This document shows positions 33,864-43,011 of a DNA stretch of 59,686 bases, piece after piece. Both the position numbers and the translations under genes were made by a program. Within the stretch, counting starts at the first letter, position 1. Every line of letters begins with the position of its first letter. This DNA is from a bacterium (GTDB lineage Bacteria > Spirochaetota > Spirochaetia > JABEVK01), in assembly GCA_021782055.1 (NCBI GenBank), contig JAJXVP010000003.1, positions 1 to 59,686 of the forward strand, given 5' to 3'. The notes under the pieces are model-generated. The model was not told the origin of the DNA. It did no database searches and saw nothing but the letters and a program-made list of their open reading frames with translations.

Positions 33864-35987
33864 ATGGATTTGTTTCGGTCAGCAAAACCTGCTTATGAAC
33901 CACTTGCCAGCCGTATGCGGCCAAGAAACCTCGATGAATTTGTAGGCCAAGAGCATATTTTAGCACCGGGACGTTTGTTGAGGCGTGCGATAGAAGCAGA
34001 TCACCTTACCAGTGTTATCTTTTATGGGCCTCCAGGAACGGGAAAAACCACTCTTGCGCGGTTAATTGCGGCAAAAACACAGGGAGCCTTTCTTGCCCTC
34101 AATGCCGTTTTGACAGGTGTCAAAGAAATCCGTGAGATTTTAGAAGAAGCTCGTCGTGAAAGAGATTTGCGTGGCCGAAAAACGCTTCTGTTTGTGGATG
34201 AAGTTCATCGCTGGAACCGCTCCCAACAAGATGCTCTGTTACCCTGGGTTGAAAATGGTACCTTTCTGCTGGTAGGGGCTACAACAGAAAATCCTTTTTT
34301 TGAAGTTAATGCCGCTTTGGTTTCACGGTCTCGAATTTTTCAACTGGTGCCTTTAGATGAACAAGGCTTACGCACCATCGTTGCTCAAACTTTGAACGAT
34401 AAAGAAAGAGGTTACGGTCAGTTTAAAGTCACCCTAGAGGAAAAAGCGCTGGAACATCTTGTACGAGTTTCAGCGGGTGACGCACGAAGTCTACTCAATG
34501 CTTTAGAGCTAGCCGTTGAAAGTGCAGTGTCACCGTTTCCCCCTGAGGTGGGGACGGTGATTCCGGTAAGTTTGACGATGGCAGAAGAAAGTTTGCAAAA
34601 AAAAATTGTTCTTTACGACAAGGACGGCGATTACCATTTTGATACGATTTCCGCTTTTATAAAATCTCTGCGGGGAAGCGACCCCGATGCAGCGCTCTAT
34701 TGGCTCGCCAAAATGGTTGCCGCAGGAGAAGACCCCCAATTTCTGTGGAGACGGATGTTGATCAGTGCCAGCGAGGACATTGGGCTGGCTGATCCTCAGG
34801 CAATCGTGATCGTTGAAGCTGCCTATCGGGCTTTTGAAAAGGTTGGGCTCCCCGAAGGGCAATATGCTCTAGCACAAGCTGCCTTATATTTAGCCGTCTG
34901 CCCGAAGAGTAATAGTACGTCTGGGTATTTTGAAGCCCTCAAGAACGTTGAAGCAGAACGCGCCGAGGTCCCAACGTCTTTGAAAGATGGCAGCCGCGAT
35001 GGCAAAGGCTTTGGTCACGGGCAGGGGTACCTCTACCCGCATGCCTTTCGCGAGCATTGGGTTGCTCAGCACTATTTACCAGCTTCGCTTTTGGGGAGGG
35101 TGTTTTATGAACCAACTGAGTCTGGCTGGGAACGAAATATTAGCGCTGAGGTTTGGCGGCGGCGTGATTTACTTCTTGACCTTGAGGTGGTGGATTCCGA
35201 GAATTTGACCTTCACAGGAGCCTCTTTGAATCCCTGGATTCAGCGTTCACAGTCGGCTCCCCGCCGAGCCGAAGAAATCCTTCTGGCAAAAGTCTTTGAT
35301 GACTTGGACCTTAAGCGTCACGATCGACTATGGATCGCTGAAGACAGAGGTTTTTTGCTCACCAGAGAGGCACTTGCTCGAGTTCCTGAAGGTGGCGTAT
35401 GGGTAAGTCGCCCTCCCGAAACACAGACTCAGGGGGCACCGGTTCCCCGGGGCGCTATAGTCTTTGAAGGTGGTTTCCGTTTTGCTGATCCTAATTGGCT
35501 ATCCTCAGGGATTCACTTTGAAGCAATTTTGTTTTGGGCCTGGCCGCCTAAACAGCTAGAGACCCTAGCCAAACCGTTTGACACAACGTTTTCCTCTCTG
35601 ATAGCAGAGCAAGGAGAGCTTGTATGGTTGTTTGCCTTGCGGGATAAGGGGCCACGACTTTTGGATTTTCTTAAAGAAAGCTTATTTACCCCTGAAGAGT
35701 GGTCGAAGTTACGCCGTCTTGAGGCGGAGTTTCTCGCTTTAGATGCTCCACCGCTACCCAGGGGGGCTGCGGTCATCACCGCCGCGGAACAACGAATCTT
35801 GGATGAAGCAACATGGGGACGGTGGTGGTCGTCGGAGAGACAGGAGGGTTGGGGAGCTTTTCTTAAAAGCAGGGGAATCACGGACGGTTGTTTGCAAAAA
35901 GCTGTTGCTGGCAGACCACAGCAAGAGGTATCCTGGGAACGCTCCTGGGGATTGCTCAGGGTAAGCGCCTCTGCTTTGTTGCGATAA
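33864..35987 (+). CDS. rarA: RarA/MgsA-type AAA ATPase with long C-terminal extension
   Basis: This 707-residue protein begins as a RarA (MgsA/WRNIP1) ATPase, which acts at stalled replication forks. It has RMRPRNLDEFVGQEHIL, Walker A GPPGTGKTTLAR (about 54-65), Walker B LLFVDEVHRWN and GATTENPFF. The characteristic helical C-terminal domain follows (AALYWLAKMVAAGEDPQFLW, then RMLISASEDIGLADPQAIV, then YPHAFREHWVAQHYLP). Usual RarA ends near 440 residues. Here about 265 more follow, with no motif that I recognise; this part includes VSRPPETQTQGAPVPRGAIV and a Trp-rich tail. The continuous frame shows a real fusion. mtaB follows at once. Confidence 0.9.
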   Translation: MDLFRSAKPAYEPLASRMRPRNLDEFVGQEHILAPGRLLRRAIEADHLTSVIFYGPPGTGKTTLARLIAAKTQGAFLALNAVLTGVKEIREILEEARRERDLRGRKTLLFVDEVHRWNRSQQDALLPWVENGTFLLVGATTENPFFEVNAALVSRSRIFQLVPLDEQGLRTIVAQTLNDKERGYGQFKVTLEEKALEHLVRVSAGDARSLLNALELAVESAVSPFPPEVGTVIPVSLTMAEESLQKKIVLYDKDGDYHFDTISAFIKSLRGSDPDAALYWLAKMVAAGEDPQFLWRRMLISASEDIGLADPQAIVIVEAAYRAFEKVGLPEGQYALAQAALYLAVCPKSNSTSGYFEALKNVEAERAEVPTSLKDGSRDGKGFGHGQGYLYPHAFREHWVAQHYLPASLLGRVFYEPTESGWERNISAEVWRRRDLLLDLEVVDSENLTFTGASLNPWIQRSQSAPRRAEEILLAKVFDDLDLKRHDRLWIAEDRGFLLTREALARVPEGGVWVSRPPETQTQGAPVPRGAIVFEGGFRFADPNWLSSGIHFEAILFWAWPPKQLETLAKPFDTTFSSLIAEQGELVWLFALRDKGPRLLDFLKESLFTPEEWSKLRRLEAEFLALDAPPLPRGAAVITAAEQRILDEATWGRWWSSERQEGWGAFLKSRGITDGCLQKAVAGRPQQEVSWERSWGLLRVSASALLR

Positions 35988-36029
35988 ACCTTGAGTATAG
36001 TAAGAGATTCCTATAAAATCACTCAGGTT

Positions 36030-37328
36030 ATGCGTGTTGCTTTTCAAACGTTGGGTTGTCGGTTAAATCAATTTGAGTCAGATGCCTTGGCGGCGCAATT
36101 TCTTGCAAAAGGCTGGGAAACCGTAGACTTTCATGAAGAAGCGGAAGTCTACGTGATCAACACCTGTACCGTGACCAATAAAAGTGATCGAAAAAGCCGC
36201 AATGTCATTCATCATCCTCTCCGAAGACGTCCCGAAGCGTTAGTTGTGGTTACAGGATGCTACACCGAAAGTTCCCAAAAAGACTTAGAAAAAGAACCGG
36301 GAATTGGGTTAGTGGTACCTAATCAACAAAAGAACTTGTTAGTTTCGTTAGTAGAAGCTCGTCTTGGGGGCGAGTTGCCACAAGAGCTTCCAAGTGAAGT
36401 TCTGCCTGTGCGTTTAGGCAATGTTTTTGACTACCCGGTACTTCCCCGTGTTTTTCATACGCGAGCATCAATCAAGGTTCAAGATGGTTGCGACAACTTT
36501 TGCAGCTTTTGTATCATTCCGCAAGTACGTGGCCGAGCACAAAGTCGTCCGCTTGGCGAAATTCTTGAGGAGGCGACCCAGCTGGTAAAGAGTGGAGTCA
36601 AAGAGCTAGTCCTTACCGGGGTAAATATTGGTCGTTATGATGACCACGGAAGACATCTCGATGACGTAATAAAACGGCTTTTAGACTTGCCGGGAGACTG
36701 GAGATTACGGCTATCAAGCTTAGAACCCGATGGCTTGCCAGCAAATTTTGCCGAGCTATTTTTGCACCCAAAAATGGTTCCTCATTTGCATCTTTGCCTT
36801 CAAAGCGCTTCAGATCGCGTTCTTTTGGCAATGCGGAGACAGTATACTTATGAAGACTATAGAAATTTGGTAGCACTCTTGCGCGACAAAGTACCCGGTT
36901 TTCACTTCACCACCGACCTCATTGTTGGTTTTCCCGGCGAAACCGAAGACGAGTTTCGACAAACATGTCAGTCGATTCAAGATATTCCTTTCTCGCATGC
37001 CCACGTATTCAAATATTCACGTCGATCTGGAACACGCGCTGATCGCATGGACGAGCAAATCCCTGAAACGATTAAGGCCGAAAGAAGCCGAATTCTTCAC
37101 GAGAAGGTGGAAGAGCAAAAGCTGGTAATAATGAACAGTTGGGTAGGAAAAACTCAGCGAGTACTCATTGAAAAGTTTACATCCGGTCCAGCACGCGGTT
37201 GGGGGGAACATTATCTCCCTGTGGTTTTAGAATCTGAGGCCGTTCGAAACGAATTTATATCAACAAGAATTTCTGGCGTAAAGAGTCTCGATGGAGAACT
37301 TGTTCTAACCGGAATCCCGTTACGATAA
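36030..37328 (+). CDS. mtaB: tRNA t6A37 methylthiotransferase
   Basis: MtaB (432 residues) makes ms2t6A37 in tRNAs reading ANN codons. The UPF0004 domain starts VAFQTLGCRLNQFESDA with cluster cysteines in TCTVTNKSD and VVTGCYTESS. The radical SAM motif is CDNFCSFCIIPQVRGRA (about 155). LTGVNIGRYDDHG follows, then a C-terminal TRAM-like domain. Start chosen at ATG 36030, where the conserved sequence begins; a TTG at 35991 would add 13 residues. Its last nine bases overlap the convergent EAL gene. Confidence 0.93.
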   Translation: MRVAFQTLGCRLNQFESDALAAQFLAKGWETVDFHEEAEVYVINTCTVTNKSDRKSRNVIHHPLRRRPEALVVVTGCYTESSQKDLEKEPGIGLVVPNQQKNLLVSLVEARLGGELPQELPSEVLPVRLGNVFDYPVLPRVFHTRASIKVQDGCDNFCSFCIIPQVRGRAQSRPLGEILEEATQLVKSGVKELVLTGVNIGRYDDHGRHLDDVIKRLLDLPGDWRLRLSSLEPDGLPANFAELFLHPKMVPHLHLCLQSASDRVLLAMRRQYTYEDYRNLVALLRDKVPGFHFTTDLIVGFPGETEDEFRQTCQSIQDIPFSHAHVFKYSRRSGTRADRMDEQIPETIKAERSRILHEKVEEQKLVIMNSWVGKTQRVLIEKFTSGPARGWGEHYLPVVLESEAVRNEFISTRISGVKSLDGELVLTGIPLR

Positions 37329-38765
37329 CTTTCCAGCGAAGATTTTAGGAAAGTCTTTGAGAAACGCCACATAGTCTGGGTAGGGGAGTGGCTTGCTAAA
37401 AAAATAGCCTTGAAACGTATCACACCCACGCTCATAAAGCCATTCAATTTGTTCACGGGTCTCTGTCCCCTCGACGATAATCCCCAGGTTGAGATCTTTT
37501 GCTAGGGTTATAATGGCTTTTGTCAGAGCTTGATCATTCTGACGGCGAGTAACCTCGTCCACAAAGGATTTATCAATTTTTACGACATCAATGGGAAGAT
37601 CTTTTAAATAGCTGAGAGAGGAATACCCGGTCCCAAAATCATCAATAAGAATTCGGTAGCCTGCAGCGCGAAGTTCTTTCATTTTTTCGATGATTTCTTG
37701 AAAGTTTCTCATAAGACCGCTTTCTGTAAGCTCAATTTTTAAAAGACTGGGGTTCAGACCTCGACGTTTGACAATATCTTGAACCATTCCCGTGATATCT
37801 TCGTGTTGAAACTGAATACTCGAGAAATTCACGCTGAGCGTTTGGTGCGTGTGTCCCGTTGCTTGTAAATCTACTAGATAAGCCAACGACGAATGCAGAA
37901 TCCAATGGCCTAGCGGAATAATCAAGCCCGTTTCTTCGGCAATGGGGATAAAACTGGATGGGGGAATATAGCCTTTTGTGGGGTGCTTCCAACGAATCAA
38001 GGTTTCAGCACCTTGAACGGAGCCTTTCCACCCTTGAGGGGTTCGTGTGATTTTTACTTGAGGGTGAAAAAAAAGTTCCAATTGGGGTTTTTCTTCTAAA
38101 GATGCCTGAGATTCTAGGGCCAACAGTAAACCATTTTGAATTTCTGCTCGATCAACAATGCTGTCCTTGAGTTCCGGAGAGAAAATTTTGAAGGGAACTT
38201 TTTCTTTGATCGCTTCAGAAAGGGCAATATCCGCATTTCGTAAGAGAGTCGCTTTCTTTTTGCCATGTTCAGGGTACAAGGCGATTCCTAAGTTGACACC
38301 CAAAGAAATTGTACTTCCCGCCATGGCATGGGTTTTTTCGACGTATTCGACCACTTGGCGGGCAAATTGTTCCAACGAGCCTTCCAGGGAGTTCAATTTG
38401 AGCAAAACAAAAAATTCATCCTCGTGGGTATGAAAGGTAAAACCGTCGTTGCCCACCATTTTTTGTAAGCGTAACGAAGTTTGGTATAAGATCCATTCGG
38501 GAATGTTGGTGTTAAAGGTTCGTTTTAAAATTCCATAGTTTTCATTCAAGGCGACAAACATTACTGCTTTTGGTAGGTCATCGGCTTCAAGCAATTCATT
38601 CAACTGTTGGTGTAAAACCAAGGAATTAGGTAAACCCGTCTCGGAGCTGGTAGTTAGCTGACTAAGAAGTTTTGCATTCTTTCGCTTTTCAAGCCTTAAC
38701 TCGTCCTGAGCTTCTTGAAGGAGTTTTTTATAATTGTAACGTTCGGATTCAGCGAGAAGCCCCAC
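37320..38765 (-). CDS. EAL-domain phosphodiesterase with degenerate GGDEF
   Basis: The 481-residue protein starts with a coiled coil (YKKLLQEAQDELRLEKRKN). It continues with a GGDEF-like domain (about 45-200) whose active-site loop reads THEDEFF instead of GGDEF, so it cannot make c-di-GMP. The EAL domain (about 215-475) keeps the catalytic pattern: AETLIRWKHP for the EAL motif, ELTES, DDFGTGYSSLSYL and the KIDKSFV Lys. It is therefore probably an active c-di-GMP phosphodiesterase, and the dead GGDEF may sense GTP. Start GTG at 38765 with AGAGGA upstream. It follows the Fur-like gene by 42 bases on the same strand. Confidence 0.9.
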   Translation of the reverse strand: MGLLAESERYNYKKLLQEAQDELRLEKRKNAKLLSQLTTSSETGLPNSLVLHQQLNELLEADDLPKAVMFVALNENYGILKRTFNTNIPEWILYQTSLRLQKMVGNDGFTFHTHEDEFFVLLKLNSLEGSLEQFARQVVEYVEKTHAMAGSTISLGVNLGIALYPEHGKKKATLLRNADIALSEAIKEKVPFKIFSPELKDSIVDRAEIQNGLLLALESQASLEEKPQLELFFHPQVKITRTPQGWKGSVQGAETLIRWKHPTKGYIPPSSFIPIAEETGLIIPLGHWILHSSLAYLVDLQATGHTHQTLSVNFSSIQFQHEDITGMVQDIVKRRGLNPSLLKIELTESGLMRNFQEIIEKMKELRAAGYRILIDDFGTGYSSLSYLKDLPIDVVKIDKSFVDEVTRRQNDQALTKAIITLAKDLNLGIIVEGTETREQIEWLYERGCDTFQGYFFSKPLPYPDYVAFLKDFPKIFAGKLS

Positions 38766-38807
38766 ACCTTTCCTCTTGATTAAGTCTAAAAAGGTTTAGT
38801 GAGGAAT

Positions 38808-39230
38808 TCAAGATGAAGTTTTGCCAACGCACTGGGGACAATGCCCCTTATACAGCAGTTGGGTCTCAGAAACCTCAAAGCCTTTTAGTTCAGCCGGCAG
38901 GGGAAATGCTTTCGTATCGACATCAAAAATCTGCCCACATTTTGTACAGTAGAAATGGGCATGAATGGGATCAGAAAGATCGTAGCGAGCCTCGGTTCCC
39001 TCGACAGGTACGGGGATGACTAAGTGCTTCTCGAGGAAAAGGTTAATGGTATTGTAAACTGTTGCTCGCGAAAGGCTGGGAATATGGGGATGTAAATCAT
39101 CAAAAATCTTACTGACAGAGGGATGTTCTTGAGAATTTTGCAGGTAATCGAAGATTCGAACTCGTTGAAAAGACGCTTTAATGCCTTTTTGGCGTAAAAA
39201 AACTTCAGGTTGGGTTACAATGGTGCGCAT
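38808..39230 (-). CDS. perR: Fur-family regulator, probably PerR
   Basis: This 140-residue regulator has the Fur winged helix (KASFQRVRIFDYLQNS, then SLSRATVYNTINLFLEKHLV) and a dimerisation domain. The metal-site sequence is RYDLSDPIHAHFYC. Structural zinc cysteines sit in CTKCG and CPQC. The Asp in RYD is the position that distinguishes PerR from Fur in Bacillus. The ahpC promoter in this window carries a PerR-box-like sequence, so peroxide response is the likeliest role. Iron-dependent Fur activity remains possible. AGAGG lies before the ATG. Confidence 0.85.
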   Translation of the reverse strand: MRTIVTQPEVFLRQKGIKASFQRVRIFDYLQNSQEHPSVSKIFDDLHPHIPSLSRATVYNTINLFLEKHLVIPVPVEGTEARYDLSDPIHAHFYCTKCGQIFDVDTKAFPLPAELKGFEVSETQLLYKGHCPQCVGKTSS

Positions 39231-39239
39231 GAAGACCTC

Positions 39240-39253
39240 TTTCTTTAAAGAAA
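39240..39253. promoter_or_regulatory. 14-bp palindrome upstream of perR
   Basis: TTTCTTTAAAGAAA is a perfect palindrome centred 17 bases before the regulator start. A second dyad, AACAC/GTGTT, adjoins it. The position between promoter and gene suggests an autoregulatory operator. It does not closely match the classical Per or Fur boxes. Confidence 0.4.
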
Positions 39254-39288
39254 CACCTTAGTGTTCGGCTCGTCAAGTGTAAGACTCT

Positions 39289-40014
39289 TCAAGAATGAAA
39301 TCCCAGGACTAAACTGGCCCCGGCAATAATATAGCGTAATTCCGTGCCTTTACCGTTCCAGCCCGAAGGTTGCACGACCATGATCATGAGAATGCGATCT
39401 TCGTAGGGTGAGGGTGTGAAGCCTAGCAACAACGCTCTTCGCCAAACACCGTGACGCTCCATAACGACTTTGGTACCAAGTCCGCCTCCATGAAGAACTA
39501 GCCTCAAAGTTGTTCCCCACCGCTGACCTGTTTTGATAAGATCAAGATACGGCTGAAAAAAGACATCATTTGAATCAATCAGGGGGAAAGTCCCCATTTG
39601 AAAGTTGCAGGGGTGAAGATCCCACCTTTTTCTCAGCGCGCTTAACTGAGCTTCTTGCGAAGTCCACCAGGTATCCTGATTGCCGGTTCCCCAGCCCGGA
39701 ACCTTCACTGTTTCTACGGCGCGATCATCGATGCAATCCCAGACTTCAAAACGCACTGTTGTTGAGGGATTTTCTGTTTGGGCGGTGAGAACTTTGGCAT
39801 CACGGCTCCAGGCTAAAAGGTAAAGCTCGGGGCGGTGAAGGGTCAACCAGACAGGGGAAATCCCTTTTCCGGTCATGAGAAAATCCAAAAACAAAGGTTT
39901 GGGATAGGCCTGAAGAAAGGTAACGTTCAATACACCAAACAAGGTAAAAAACAGAAACGGCAAAAACACTGTTCCCCTGAGCTTGCCTAAGACTCCCATA
40001 GGACGGTAAACCAT
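39289..40014 (-). CDS. Hypothetical secreted or membrane-anchored protein
   Basis: This protein of about 241 residues has an N-terminal hydrophobic segment (GTVFLPFLFFTLFGVLNVTF), either a signal peptide or an anchor, cut near AYPKP. The rest is mixed, with Trp-rich parts (VPGWGTGNQDTWWTSQEAQ) and a Gly-rich C-terminus. It resembles no family I know. Start uncertain: ATG 40014, ATG 39999 or TTG 40050 are all in frame, and none has a good ribosome-binding site. It is divergent from the CYTH gene and lies upstream of perR, probably in another transcript. Confidence 0.55.
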   Translation of the reverse strand: MVYRPMGVLGKLRGTVFLPFLFFTLFGVLNVTFLQAYPKPLFLDFLMTGKGISPVWLTLHRPELYLLAWSRDAKVLTAQTENPSTTVRFEVWDCIDDRAVETVKVPGWGTGNQDTWWTSQEAQLSALRKRWDLHPCNFQMGTFPLIDSNDVFFQPYLDLIKTGQRWGTTLRLVLHGGGLGTKVVMERHGVWRRALLLGFTPSPYEDRILMIMVVQPSGWNGKGTELRYIIAGASLVLGFHS

Positions 40015-40059
40015 TAACTGCACTATAACGTTTTTGTCACTTTTCAACAAGGAACGGAC

Positions 40060-40602
40060 ATGGCTTGGGAAATTGAATTAAAAGCAGTTTTAGCTTCACC
40101 AAAAGAGGTTGAAGCTTTCTTATCACAACGAGGTTACCTGGCCACTCCTCTCGAAAAAGAAGATATCTATTATCAAGGCCCCACGCCGCTGCGTCTTCGA
40201 CGGGAAGGCTCACGGTGGACGGTGACTTCGAAGGCTAAAACCGTGATCGAGGGTCTAGAGGTGAATCGTGAGCTGGAATTTGAAATCTCAGCCCCTGAGA
40301 ACTTTTTTCGTTGGGTTCAGCTTTTGGGTTTTTCCTTTTGGTATAAAAAAATCAAACGCGGTCGAGCTTACCGCTGGAACGACTTGTTAATAGAGGTGGT
40401 TCACATTGAACCTTTAGGATGGTTTGTAGAAATCGAAAAAATCCTTCCTGAAGAGGCCGACCTCTCCGCGCAACAGAATGCCCGACAGGAAATTCTTACC
40501 GTTCTCAATCAGTTACAGGTTCCTCTCGAGAACCTTGAGTCAAGAACCTATGCTGAGCTTTTGGGTGTTCGGGTTCAAGGTAAACCACTTTCAGAGAGCT
40601 AA
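40060..40602 (+). CDS. CYTH-domain protein (class IV adenylate cyclase-like)
   Basis: This 180-residue protein is a CYTH triphosphate-tunnel enzyme. It starts MAWEIELKAVL with the metal-binding ExExK signature. It shows further acidic and basic strands (LRLRREGSRWTVTSKAK, VNRELEFEI, VEIEKILPEE) typical of the barrel. Such proteins include CyaB adenylate cyclases, thiamine-triphosphatases and inorganic tripolyphosphatases; the sequence alone does not decide. AAGGAA lies upstream. The last four bases overlap the convergent AAA gene. Confidence 0.85.
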   Translation: MAWEIELKAVLASPKEVEAFLSQRGYLATPLEKEDIYYQGPTPLRLRREGSRWTVTSKAKTVIEGLEVNRELEFEISAPENFFRWVQLLGFSFWYKKIKRGRAYRWNDLLIEVVHIEPLGWFVEIEKILPEEADLSAQQNARQEILTVLNQLQVPLENLESRTYAELLGVRVQGKPLSES

Positions 40603-42350
40603 CGTTCACCCAATAACAGTTTTAGCTCCTGAATTTCTTGGATTAATTTGGCCCGATCGAGATTTTGAAAGCGTTTGGGAATCATTTCGCGGCTGGTACA
40701 TTCCAAGGCCGCCACGAGATTCTGAAGTTCGATCTCGTGGGGGTAAACGGGCGGGATAAAATCTTTGATGGTTTCTTCGAGGTCATCCTTGGTGATAAAA
40801 GTTCGCCCGGCCAATGCCGCAGAAAATTTGGCACGAATGAGTATGGCTTCTAAATCCGCCCCGGAAAATTCTTGACGGAATTTCTTTAAAAGATCACTAA
40901 TAGAAAAGTCACGGATTTTTAGATCGAGCTTTTTGACAAGCGTGTGAAACAAGGCTTCTTTTTCTTCGGGAGATTCTGGATAAAAAAGTGCCAGATGTTC
41001 CTCGGCGCGGCCTTGTCGTTTGAGATCAATGGGGATTAAGTCAGGTCGACTGGTGACCAAAAACCATAAAATGCGCCCTCGGTTCTCCGTGTTACCCATA
41101 AAGTTTGCCAGTTGCGAGAAAATCCGGCTTGTTGTGTCAGAGTGCTCGGTGTGTGAGCGCGGGTCTTTTAAAAGGACATCGGCTTCGTCGATTAGAACGC
41201 CAACGGGAGCCATGGCTTGAAAGATTCCAAGTACCTTTTCCAGATTACTTTCGGTAACACCTTGCCAGCGGCTTTTTAAGTTTTGTAAACGAACAATGGG
41301 AATGCCAAGTTCTGCCGCAAACGCCGAAACGAGAAAAGTTTTTCCTGTTCCTACGGGACCAGCAATGAGGTAGCCCATGGGCAAGACATCTAAGCGTCCT
41401 TGTTTGATTGCCTTGGTAGCGGATTGCAGGCGTCGTTTGACGAACTCGTGGCCGGAAACGTAGTCCAAATTGTATGAGCCCTCTAGGAATTCTAGCAAAC
41501 CGCCTGCTTCATTCTCAAGAATCTCTTTCTTTTTTCTTTTGAGATAATCCAAGGAAATGGGCTCGCCTTCTTGAAAACTTTCTGAGGCAATCTGATGAAG
41601 ATTCATCAGGTTCAACCCACCCGTCATTTGAGCGACCAAAGTAGAACTTAAGCGGCTTTCTAAAAGAAGCTTATCTTGTCGTTCGAGAAATTGAAGAAAT
41701 TTTTCACGGACTTCTGCATCGGGAATCGGTAAAGAAACCTTGACCGTTAAAGGAGAAGCAGAGAGTTTTTGATTCAACTCGGTCATGTTTTCGGTGATAA
41801 GAAAAATTGAAACATCCCCTTGCGTAAAAATCGGATCATGAGCCCAGCGGTTCAAAGTGACATAGCAGGTTCGATCTTCTTCGGTCATCTGGGTCATTTC
41901 AGCGGCGGGAAGCAGTGTTTCGGCGTAATCGATGATCAAAACGATGCGAAGCTTCTTGGGAAGGTTAAGCAGAAAGTACTTTTCGAGATAGTGAAACGCC
42001 GTTAGGGGATCAGAGCTAAAAAACGCAGTACTATCTGCTTCGGGAAAAGCCTGGGTCATGGCGTCAAAATAATCTTGACGCATCGAAATGTCATTAAAAT
42101 TGATTCCCGAAGACCGATCAAAGTAGACAATGATATCGCGATTCGCAAAAAGCACATCACTGACATATTCTTGAATTCGCGTAAATACGAATTCATCCTC
42201 AATCAATCGATGAGGGAGAAAATCCCGGACGTTACCATGGAGGATGTATAAATTGGTAGTCTTTGAAAGGTATTTGTAGGAAAGCTCCTGGGCCCAAGCC
42301 GGGAGAACTTTGATGTATTCCAGGTTTTTGCGAATCAGCTGAGGACTCAT
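40599..42350 (-). CDS. AAA ATPase, Ycf46-like
   Basis: This 583-residue protein has an N-terminal half like a degenerate AAA domain (residues of about 30-250, with VLIIDYAETLLPAAEM). An active C-terminal AAA module follows: Walker A GPVGTGKTFLVSAF (about 333), Walker B VGVLIDEADVLL, a sensor/arginine segment TSRPDLIPIDLKRQGRAEEH, and the lid FSGADLEAILIRAKF. The layout resembles the Ycf46/FtsH-like AAA group; the substrate is unknown. It lies downstream of tmk and the helical periplasmic protein on the same strand, 55 bases after the latter. Confidence 0.8.
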   Translation of the reverse strand: MSPQLIRKNLEYIKVLPAWAQELSYKYLSKTTNLYILHGNVRDFLPHRLIEDEFVFTRIQEYVSDVLFANRDIIVYFDRSSGINFNDISMRQDYFDAMTQAFPEADSTAFFSSDPLTAFHYLEKYFLLNLPKKLRIVLIIDYAETLLPAAEMTQMTEEDRTCYVTLNRWAHDPIFTQGDVSIFLITENMTELNQKLSASPLTVKVSLPIPDAEVREKFLQFLERQDKLLLESRLSSTLVAQMTGGLNLMNLHQIASESFQEGEPISLDYLKRKKKEILENEAGGLLEFLEGSYNLDYVSGHEFVKRRLQSATKAIKQGRLDVLPMGYLIAGPVGTGKTFLVSAFAAELGIPIVRLQNLKSRWQGVTESNLEKVLGIFQAMAPVGVLIDEADVLLKDPRSHTEHSDTTSRIFSQLANFMGNTENRGRILWFLVTSRPDLIPIDLKRQGRAEEHLALFYPESPEEKEALFHTLVKKLDLKIRDFSISDLLKKFRQEFSGADLEAILIRAKFSAALAGRTFITKDDLEETIKDFIPPVYPHEIELQNLVAALECTSREMIPKRFQNLDRAKLIQEIQELKLLLGER

Positions 42351-42404
42351 TCCCCCTCCCGGAGCCTAGTATACTGTGATGTCGTCAGGGTGTCAGGAGG
42401 CTAC

Positions 42405-43004
42405 CTAGTAAGTTTTTGGTCCCATGGCTTCGAATTCCTGTCGTACCTTTCGCAAATGGTCAAGTTGGCGTTGAATGATGGCGTGGTAATTTAAATCTCC
42501 CGTTTGTATTCGCCAAGCTTCATCGCTCCAGAATTGAATGTTGTCAAGTTCAATAAAAGGGTATTTCTTAGCTTTTTCTGCCCACCGCACGGCGTCATCC
42601 CAGTAACCAAAAGCAACTTTGTAGACTTTTTCGGCAGTTTTCAGGCTATCGAGGTTTGCTGCTTTCCAGGGATAATTAAAGAAATAGGCATGGTCTTTAT
42701 CGAAATCATGCCCGAGTTGCAGGTACTGCTGAATAAGAAGGACATCAACATGCATCATAAACAGGTCTCGGTAGAGGGCCCATTGTGTCTTATTGGTGAT
42801 TTTTGTTAGGGCATTGAGGGGGTTTGCAAAATCCGCTTTTCTGGCTTGCTCAAGGTACCAAATGTTTTCCATACAGTCGTCTGGGTACTGATACAAGTGT
42901 TCGTGAAAGAGCTGGTACCACTGTTCAGCATAGAGAATCTTATAGGCCAAGGCCGGTGTTGCAGAGGCCAAAACCAAGGCGCAAACCCAAAACAGGCGCT
43001 TCAT
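42405..43004 (-). CDS. Conserved periplasmic helical protein
   Basis: This 199-residue protein has a clear signal peptide (MKRLFWVCALVLASATPALA). The mature part is helical and rich in Tyr and Trp: LYAEQWYQLFHEHLYQYP, CMENIWYLEQARKADFANPL, FGYWDDAVRWAEKAKKYPFI. The spacing recalls TPR-like helices. I believe that similar proteins occur in other spirochaetes, but I cannot name a family. Start chosen at ATG 43004 because the signal peptide begins there; the open frame to 43070 lies inside tmk. The gene follows tmk by seven bases, so it is in its operon. Confidence 0.7.
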   Translation of the reverse strand: MKRLFWVCALVLASATPALAYKILYAEQWYQLFHEHLYQYPDDCMENIWYLEQARKADFANPLNALTKITNKTQWALYRDLFMMHVDVLLIQQYLQLGHDFDKDHAYFFNYPWKAANLDSLKTAEKVYKVAFGYWDDAVRWAEKAKKYPFIELDNIQFWSDEAWRIQTGDLNYHAIIQRQLDHLRKVRQEFEAMGPKTY

Positions 43005-43011
43005 TTCTCGT

